50,682 nt of DNA from Clostridiaceae bacterium (GTDB taxonomy: Bacteria > Bacillota > Clostridia > Peptostreptococcales > Peptostreptococcaceae): positions 1 to 50,682 of the forward strand of contig CABIVQ010000020.1 in the NCBI GenBank assembly GCA_902362365.1, read 5' to 3'. Position numbers and translations under genes: made by a program. Positions 45,405-50,682 of the stretch are shown one piece after another. How positions within the stretch are numbered: the stretch's first letter is position 1; every line of letters starts with the position of its first letter. The notes beneath the pieces were generated by a model. That model was not told the DNA's origin. It saw only the letters and a list, made by a program, of their open reading frames with translations, and did not search any database.

Positions 45405-45995
45405 TTACATTTCTTCCTCGTCAAATTCCTCCATATTTATTTGTGGCATACCAGGAAACATTCCAGGATACATCATGTTAGGCATCATATACATATTAGG
45501 GAACATCCCAGGGTACATCATGTTAGGCATCATATACATATTAGGGAACATCCCAGGATACATTAGATTAGGCACACCTTGCATAGGAGGTGTATTAGGC
45601 ATATTCATACCAGGCATACCCATACCATTCATATTCATGTTAGGCATGTTTGTATTAGGGGTACACTGCATATTCATATTAGGCATGCCTTGCATATTCA
45701 TATTAGGTATATTTGACGAAAATGCCTCTATATCCGGATAGCTATAGTCTTCTATAGTAGGATATACAGCATCATTATCTATTTGTGATAAATCGGGATT
45801 TGATGGATTTTCTGCATATGGATTACTATAAGTAGTATACCCACTCATTGTTGGGTTCATTTGATATCCTGCATATTGAGCTCCGTTCATCATATATGGA
45901 TTCATATACATCATAGGATCGATATACGGTCTAGGATATATATAATTAGGGTCTATCTGGTCATTCGTATTATTTGAATACATATTATAGTTCAT
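45405..45995 (-). CDS. Met/Asn/Pro/Tyr-rich repetitive protein, possible spore-coat type
   Basis: About one residue in five of this 196-residue protein is methionine, with much Asn, Pro and Tyr. The C-terminal half is built from short repeats: NMNMQGMP-like units, then NMMYPGMFPNMYMMP repeated, ending in an acidic NMEEFDEEEM. It has no signal peptide or hydrophobic helix. Such low-complexity Tyr/Met/Pro proteins occur among endospore coat and exosporium proteins, so that role is a guess. AGGAGGG lies before the ATG on the minus strand, and the frame is intact despite the repeats, supporting real expression. Confidence 0.7.
   Translation of the reverse strand: MNYNMYSNNTNDQIDPNYIYPRPYIDPMMYMNPYMMNGAQYAGYQMNPTMSGYTTYSNPYAENPSNPDLSQIDNDAVYPTIEDYSYPDIEAFSSNIPNMNMQGMPNMNMQCTPNTNMPNMNMNGMGMPGMNMPNTPPMQGVPNLMYPGMFPNMYMMPNMMYPGMFPNMYMMPNMMYPGMFPGMPQINMEEFDEEEM
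45454..45563. repeat. 45-base tandem repeat inside the Met-rich gene
   Basis: Two full 45-base units (45471-45515 and 45516-45560) differ by one base, and a partial unit precedes them. Each unit encodes 15 residues. The near identity implies recent duplication or slippage, and copy number may vary between strains. Confidence 0.88.
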
Positions 45996-46129
45996 ACTTA
46001 ACTCTCCCTCCTAAGGAAATTAAAAACTTTATTAAATTTGCTCCTAATTATATATATATTATTAAAAAACTTAATATGTGTATAAATTAATCCTTTCGGT
46101 AAAATTATTTGCACTTACTAGTGGTTATA

Positions 46130-46178
46130 AAAAAAGAAGTTGTATATTTAAAGATGCTGGCTTCTTTTTTATTTTTTT
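46130..46178 (+). terminator. Terminator-like hairpin with no upstream gene on its strand
   Basis: AAAAAAGAAG pairs with CTTCTTTTTT across a 20-base loop, followed by a long T run (to 46178). It lies between divergent genes, just before the cad promoter, so it may end a short unannotated transcript from about 46020-46120. Confidence 0.55.
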
Positions 46179-46191
46179 ATACAAAAATTAG

Positions 46192-46220
46192 TTGCAAAAT
46201 TGGTACAAGTAACATACAAT
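46192..46220 (+). promoter_or_regulatory. Promoter of the cad operon
   Basis: TTGCAA (46192-46197), a 17-base spacer and TACAAT (46215-46220), immediately followed by the palindromic operator. Confidence 0.7.
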
Positions 46221-46223
46221 ACA

Positions 46224-46247
46224 ATATATGAACAGTTATTCATATAT
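46224..46247 (+). promoter_or_regulatory. Operator of the CadC-like repressor
   Basis: ATATATGAA and TTCATATAT form a perfect inverted repeat separated by six bases. Size and position, directly after the -10 hexamer, match ArsR/SmtB/CadC operators, so metal-relieved autorepression is inferred. Confidence 0.75.
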
Positions 46248-46269
46248 TGATATAAACGGAGGATACAAA

Positions 46270-46641
46270 ATGGAAGAAAGAACAATTAATACATGCGAAT
46301 GTAATGATATACATGAAGATATAGTTAATGAAACTAAGAATAAAATGCCTGAAGATGAAATGCTTTATGACTTAGCTGAATTATTTAAAGTCTTTGGTGA
46401 TACAACTAGAATAAAAATATTATACGCGTTATTTTCAAATGAAATGTGCGTTTGCGATATAGCAAATCTTTTAAATATGACTCAGTCAGCGATATCTCAT
46501 CAGCTTAGAGTATTAAAACAAGCTAGACTAGTTAAGTTTAGAAAAGAAGGAAAAACAGTTTATTACTCACTTGATGACAGTCATATTAGTCAGATATTTG
46601 ATTGTGGATTAAATCATATTCAAGAAACATATAAACGTTAG
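46270..46641 (+). CDS. cadC: CadC-like metal-sensing repressor (ArsR/SmtB family)
   Basis: The 123-residue winged-helix protein has cysteines at 9 and 11 (TCECND) and 60 and 62 (EMCVCDIANLL). This is the layout of the alpha-3N site that senses Cd, Pb or Zn in CadC. The recognition region reads MTQSAISHQLRVLKQARLVK, followed by the wing FRKEGKTVYYSL. The ATG at 46270 is chosen, with GGAGG 7 bases upstream; the ATG at 46228 falls inside the operator. The ATPase gene follows after 10 bases. Metal would release it from the operator and induce the operon. Confidence 0.9.
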   Translation: MEERTINTCECNDIHEDIVNETKNKMPEDEMLYDLAELFKVFGDTTRIKILYALFSNEMCVCDIANLLNMTQSAISHQLRVLKQARLVKFRKEGKTVYYSLDDSHISQIFDCGLNHIQETYKR

Positions 46642-46651
46642 GAGGAGCCAA

Positions 46652-49336
46652 ATGGGAGATTGTAGCTTATTAAAAAAAGAGATTCTATTAGGTGGATTAG
46701 GATGTTCTCATTGCGCAAAAGCAATAAGTAAAACTGTATCTAACCTAGAAGAAGTAGAGGGATGTAATTTAGATTTTGAAGCTCAGAAATTAACAATAGA
46801 CATATTAGATATTTATAATGGAGATGAAGTAGTATCAAAAGTTGTAGATATAATAAATTCTATAGAACCAGACCTTGATATAGACGTAACAATTAACTCA
46901 GTAAATTCTAGAAAAGGACAAAAAGGTAGGGGTAAAAATATGAAATCATTAAGTAGAACAGAAGTTAATGACAATGTTAATCCTATAAAAGTAGAATTTA
47001 TATTAAATGGCTTAAACTGTGCCCATTGTGCAGATGTGATCAATGAAAAAGTAGGAAAATTAGAAGGTGTTAAATCATCTAATTTAAACTTTGTAAATAA
47101 AAAATTGACTTTAAATCTTACTGATGGAAAAGATGAAAGCGAAATAATAAGAAAAACTATAGATATAATAAATAACACAGAGCCAGGATTAGATATAGTG
47201 GTCAATAATAAATCTAAATCAGGAATAAAGAAAGAAATAATCTTAGGTGGATTAAATTGTGCTCACTGTGCAGAGGTTATAGGTCAAAAGGTTTCTAATT
47301 TAACTGAAATAGAAAGTTCAGATCTAAATTTTATAAATAAAAAATTAACTGTAATAATAAAACAAGATGAAAATAGTAAGCAAGTTATTGAAAAAATAAT
47401 AGATATAATAAATAATACAGAACCAGGACTAGACATAAATATAGTTGAAAACTCAAAACAAGCAAATGTATCTGTAGAAGAGAAGGAAAAAGATTCTTCG
47501 AAAAAAGATTTATTAAAGTTAATAGTTGGTTTTGGAATGTATGCAGTTGCCATATATCAAAGTACTATTGGAGTAGAAAGTAAATTGATGAATTTACTTT
47601 TAATAATTTCTTATCTAGTAGTAGGTGGTGGTGTAATAACAAAGGCTTTTAAAAATATGACTAAAGGTAGAATATTTGATGAAAATTTCCTGATGTTAAT
47701 AGCGACAGTAGGTGCATTAGCAATTGGCGAAGTGGAAGAAGCTGTAGCTGTTATGCTTTTCTATCAATTAGGTGAATATTTACAAGGTATAGCGGTTGGA
47801 AAATCTAGAAAGTCTATAGCTTCCCTTATGAATATAAGACCAGATAGTGCAAACTTAAAAGTAAATAATGAAATAAAAGTTGTTTCTCCTGAAGATATAG
47901 AAATAGGTGATGTAATAGTTATTAAACCAGGTGAAAAGGTACCTCTAGATGGTGTTATAATAGATGGTTCATCTATGGTAGATACATCTGCAATTACAGG
48001 TGAATCAGTTTTAAGAGAAACAGCAATAGGTGATGATATCTTATCTGGATTTATAAATAAGAATTCGTTATTAACTGTAAAAGTTACTAAAGGATATGGT
48101 GAATCAACTGTTTCTAAAATATTAGATTTAGTTGAAAATGCTAGTAGCAAGAAGTCTAAAACTGAAAACTTCATATCTAAGTTTTCAAGATATTATACTC
48201 CAGTAGTTGTTTCTTTAGCTGCTGCAATAGCAATTATACCTCCTATAGTAATTCAAGGTGCAGAGTTTAGTGAATGGTTCTATAGAGGATTACTATTCTT
48301 AGTTGTGTCATGTCCGTGCGCATTAGTTTTATCTATACCTTTAAGTTTCTTCAGTGGTATAGGATATGCTTCGAAGAATGGTATTCTTATAAAAGGAAGT
48401 AACTACTTAGAAGCTTTAAAAGATGTAGATACAGTAGTGTTTGATAAAACAGGAACTTTAACTAAAGGCGTATTTAACGTAACTAATATAAATGCAGTAG
48501 ATATATCAAAAGAAGAATTATTAGAGTATGCAGCTATTGCAGAGGTTAACTCTAATCATCCGATTGCAAAATCTATACTTAAGACATATGGTAAAGCAGT
48601 TGATTTAGATAGTATAAAAAGTTATGAAGAAATAGCAGCTCATGGTATAAGAGTTCAATATAATAATGAAAAGATACTAGCTGGAAATGAAAAGTTGATG
48701 AAAGCTAATAATATATTATACTCTGAAGCTAAAGAAGTAGGTACTGTTGTATATGTAGCAGTGAATGGTATGTATAAAGGATACGTAGTTATATCTGATG
48801 AGGTAAAAGAGGATAGTAAAGATGCAATCAGAAATTTAAAAAATGTTGGTATAAAAGAAGTTGTAATGTTAACTGGTGATAATAAAGATGTAGCGAATAA
48901 GGTTGCAAGTGATTTAAATATAGATACAGTTTACTCTAGTTTATTACCTAATGAAAAGGTTGAAAAAGTAGAAGAAATATATGAAGGTAGAAATGAAAAA
49001 GAAAAAGTAGCTTTCGTTGGTGATGGTATAAATGATGCTCCAGTATTAGCCCGTGTAGATGTTGGTATAGCGATGGGTGCACTTGGTTCAGATGCAGCAA
49101 TAGAAGCAGCAGACGTAGTTCTTATGACAGATGAGCCAAATAAAATATATAAAGCTATAGAAATATCTAAGAAAACAAACAAAATAGTATGGCAAAATAT
49201 TATATTTGCACTTGGAGTTAAGATAGTTGTTATGATATTAGGTGCAGGTGGTATGGCAACTATGTGGGAAGCAATATTTGCTGATGTAGGAGTTGCCTTA
49301 ATAGCGGTATTAAATGCAATGAGAATTCTTAAATAG
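46652..49336 (+). CDS. cadA: P1B-type heavy-metal ATPase (CadA/ZntA-like) with three HMA domains
   Basis: This 894-residue efflux pump expels soft divalent metals (Zn, Cd, Pb) across the cytoplasmic membrane. Three N-terminal heavy-metal-associated domains carry CxxC at residues 18-21 (GCSHC), 123-126 and 203-206 (both NCAHC). The ATPase core has TGES in the actuator domain, the transmembrane metal-site SCPCAL (C554, C556), phosphorylated aspartate 598 in FDKTGTLTKG, the SNHPIAK histidine-proline motif and GDGINDAPVL. CPC with this core and a CadC-type repressor suggests Cd/Zn rather than Cu. Most relatives have one or two HMA domains. AGGAGG precedes the ATG. Confidence 0.92.
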   Translation: MGDCSLLKKEILLGGLGCSHCAKAISKTVSNLEEVEGCNLDFEAQKLTIDILDIYNGDEVVSKVVDIINSIEPDLDIDVTINSVNSRKGQKGRGKNMKSLSRTEVNDNVNPIKVEFILNGLNCAHCADVINEKVGKLEGVKSSNLNFVNKKLTLNLTDGKDESEIIRKTIDIINNTEPGLDIVVNNKSKSGIKKEIILGGLNCAHCAEVIGQKVSNLTEIESSDLNFINKKLTVIIKQDENSKQVIEKIIDIINNTEPGLDINIVENSKQANVSVEEKEKDSSKKDLLKLIVGFGMYAVAIYQSTIGVESKLMNLLLIISYLVVGGGVITKAFKNMTKGRIFDENFLMLIATVGALAIGEVEEAVAVMLFYQLGEYLQGIAVGKSRKSIASLMNIRPDSANLKVNNEIKVVSPEDIEIGDVIVIKPGEKVPLDGVIIDGSSMVDTSAITGESVLRETAIGDDILSGFINKNSLLTVKVTKGYGESTVSKILDLVENASSKKSKTENFISKFSRYYTPVVVSLAAAIAIIPPIVIQGAEFSEWFYRGLLFLVVSCPCALVLSIPLSFFSGIGYASKNGILIKGSNYLEALKDVDTVVFDKTGTLTKGVFNVTNINAVDISKEELLEYAAIAEVNSNHPIAKSILKTYGKAVDLDSIKSYEEIAAHGIRVQYNNEKILAGNEKLMKANNILYSEAKEVGTVVYVAVNGMYKGYVVISDEVKEDSKDAIRNLKNVGIKEVVMLTGDNKDVANKVASDLNIDTVYSSLLPNEKVEKVEEIYEGRNEKEKVAFVGDGINDAPVLARVDVGIAMGALGSDAAIEAADVVLMTDEPNKIYKAIEISKKTNKIVWQNIIFALGVKIVVMILGAGGMATMWEAIFADVGVALIAVLNAMRILK

Positions 49337-49348
49337 TATATAAAATAA

Positions 49349-49397
49349 ATAAGCCTATAATTAGGAATGATATCAGATTCTTAATTATAGGCTTCGT
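49349..49397. terminator. Bidirectional terminator after the cad operon
   Basis: AAGCCTATAATTA-GAA pairs with TTC-TAATTATAGGCTT around a 14-base loop, between converging genes. Confidence 0.8.
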
Positions 49398-49412
49398 TTA
49401 TGTATAAGTTTT

Positions 49413-50060
49413 TTATATTACATATATGTACACACATATAAAATGAAGTAAACTCCCTAGCATGATAAATAAGTGGAATATTTCATGGAACTCAAAGTTT
49501 TTAAACTTTAAAAACTTTGGCTTAAGACCATAAATTGCAGCTCCAACAGTGTAAGCTAAGCCTCCTGCTACTAAAAGTATTAAACCATTAACAGAAAGAG
49601 AATGGTATAAAGGTTTGATAACAAATATAGCCATCCATCCCATGGCAACATATATTAATGTTGATATCCATCTAGGACAGTTAAACCAAATTAATTTGAA
49701 ACAAACACCTAATATAGCAATTAAAAGTAATATTCCAAAGAGAATAAAACCCTGAGCTCCTTTTAAGGAGATTAAACAAAAAGGAGCATAAGAACCTGCT
49801 ATTAATATAAAAATCATTGAATGGTCTATTTTTCTTAAAAACTTAATTCTAGAATCTCCAGCAATAGTTAGATGATAAGTAGCAGAAGCTGAATACAAAA
49901 GAATTAAACTAATTCCAAAGATAATTACTGCAGTTAAAGATATTACAGAAGGATCTTTCAGCGTAGTTTTTATGACTAAAGCTAATAATCCAGCAAATGC
50001 TAAAATAGCACCTATTAAATGAGTAACGCCATTTATGGATTCTCTAACATATTTACCCAT
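49413..50060 (-). CDS. trhA: TrhA / hemolysin III family (PAQR) membrane protein
   Basis: The 215-residue, seven-helix protein of the bacterial PAQR-like (hemolysin III, YqfA) family has the conserved metal-site motifs. These are THLIGA in the first helix, SATYHL in the third, RKIDHSMIFILIAGSY in the fourth and FEFHEIFHLFIMLGSLLHF at the end. TrhA proteins have been linked to membrane energetics and fluidity; no haemolytic role can be inferred. GGAGG precedes the ATG on the minus strand. The gene is monocistronic. Confidence 0.9.
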   Translation of the reverse strand: MGKYVRESINGVTHLIGAILAFAGLLALVIKTTLKDPSVISLTAVIIFGISLILLYSASATYHLTIAGDSRIKFLRKIDHSMIFILIAGSYAPFCLISLKGAQGFILFGILLLIAILGVCFKLIWFNCPRWISTLIYVAMGWMAIFVIKPLYHSLSVNGLILLVAGGLAYTVGAAIYGLKPKFLKFKNFEFHEIFHLFIMLGSLLHFICVYIYVI

Positions 50061-50373
50061 ATATATACCTCCAAATTGTAAAAAATAGAATTTATATTAA
50101 TGGAAATATTTTACTTTTATATATCCATAAATTTTTAAAAATATACAAATGTACTACAAGTAAAATAATTCCAAAATATAATATAGTACTATTATACTCT
50201 ATAAAATTAAATATTCATCTTATTTTTGATATAAATTTTGATTATCAAAATAAAATGATGAGAAAAAAGATTATTTTGCAAAAAATATTACACGAGAAAC
50301 TAGTATATAACTAGGTTTGAAGCGAATTTGTATAGTTAATTAAATTTATATTAAAAAAAAATTAAAAAAGGTG

Positions 50374-50402
50374 TTGACCGATAGTTAGAAAGATGATAAA
50401 GT
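50374..50402 (+). promoter_or_regulatory. rRNA promoter P1
   Basis: TTGACC (50374-50379), a 17-base spacer and TAAAGT (50397-50402). Confidence 0.65.
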
Positions 50403-50448
50403 ATTACTTGTCCGAGAGATACGGACGAAAAATAAATCGAAAAAAGTC

Positions 50449-50477
50449 TTGACTGAGGGGGAACAACCTGGTAAGAT
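50449..50477 (+). promoter_or_regulatory. rRNA promoter P2
   Basis: TTGACT (50449-50454), a 17-base spacer and TAAGAT (50472-50477), 75 bases after P1. Confidence 0.7.
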
Positions 50478-50493
50478 AAGTAAGTCGAGAAAA

Positions 50494-50514
50494 TGAACTT
50501 TGAAAATTAAACAG
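50494..50514 (+). promoter_or_regulatory. boxA-like rRNA antitermination sequence
   Basis: TGAACTTTGAAAATTAAACA resembles the leader TTTGAAAACTAAACA common to Firmicute rRNA operons, which recruits Nus factors. Confidence 0.65.
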
Positions 50515-50606
50515 TAGGTTAATTTATATAACTAATTCTTATTAAAGAATTATTCGAAACAACCAAACAAAGCCAGATATATAACAGTATCTGAGTCTAT
50601 CAACTT

Positions 50607-50682
<76 letters not shown>

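Larger units (their letters stand above)
50061..50606 (+). promoter_or_regulatory. rRNA operon upstream region and leader
   Basis: This 546-base gene-free region holds AT-rich upstream sequence, two promoters (50374-50402 and 50449-50477), a GTCCG/CGGAC hairpin in the first transcript (50410-50425) and a boxA-like antitermination sequence. It also has AGATA/TATCT and other short complements before the mature 16S end, likely processing signals. Confidence 0.7.

Noticed and set aside
45475..45741. 88-codon open frame opposite the Met-rich repeat gene
   Set aside because: A by-product of the tandem repeats and skewed codons; the minus strand has the AGGAGGG site and the longer intact frame.
31733..46107. 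A 13-base string TTTCGGTAAAATT shared by 31733-31745 and 46095-46107
   Set aside because: Only two copies in unrelated intergenic regions of an AT-rich genome; no consistent position relative to promoters.

Overview
The window is chromosomal DNA of a low-GC, spore-forming anaerobic Firmicute. The first 76 bases of a 16S rRNA gene at the right end, the AT-rich codon use, strong AGGAGG-type ribosome binding sites and the gene set point to Peptostreptococcaceae, close to Romboutsia, Paraclostridium or Terrisporobacter. The exact genus is an inference. I saw no CRISPR array, tRNA gene, prophage or insertion sequence.

Layout. (1) 1-5088: an AraC-family regulator whose 5' part is in another frame, a GPH-family sugar/cation symporter, and larB plus a larC split by a probable programmed -1 frameshift (nickel-pincer cofactor synthesis). 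(2) 5080-24281: a purine island. A guanine riboswitch controls guaB-guaA; then come a PnrA-like nucleoside-binding lipoprotein, an AzgA-type purine permease, fhs (formyl-tetrahydrofolate supply, opposite strand) and the operon purE-C-F-M-N-H-D-L. CGAAC-core boxes resembling PurR sites lie before guaB, the permease and purE, so riboswitch and repressor control appear combined. (3) 24363-26912: heat shock, with hsp20 under a CIRCE element and htpG. (4) 26996-39940: an accessory region with three OFA-type MFS transporters (all minus strand), two AGCS-like symporters and two large paralogous HTH proteins, arranged as variations of one transporter/regulator module. A decayed spore photoproduct lyase gene, a small unknown gene and a nitroreductase are set into it. 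The leader of the second symporter can form nested perfect helices ending in a T run and may be an undescribed regulatory RNA. (5) 40042-46000: a phosphodiesterase, a DUF5685 protein, a cysteine-tailed repeat protein, a membrane protein, a zinc-ribbon protein, a HAD phosphatase, an unknown protein and a Met/Asn/Pro-rich repetitive protein. (6) 46192-49397: a CadC-like repressor with a clear palindromic operator and a P-type heavy-metal ATPase with three HMA domains. (7) 49413-50682: a TrhA/hemolysin III protein and an rRNA operon start with tandem promoters and a boxA-like leader.

How it works together. guaBA, purE-L and fhs cover most of IMP and GMP synthesis and the one-carbon donor it needs, while the lipoprotein and permease handle salvage. 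purK, purB and purA are not in the window. The transporter region looks like expansion of a solute-transport module with its own regulators; its substrates cannot be read from sequence.
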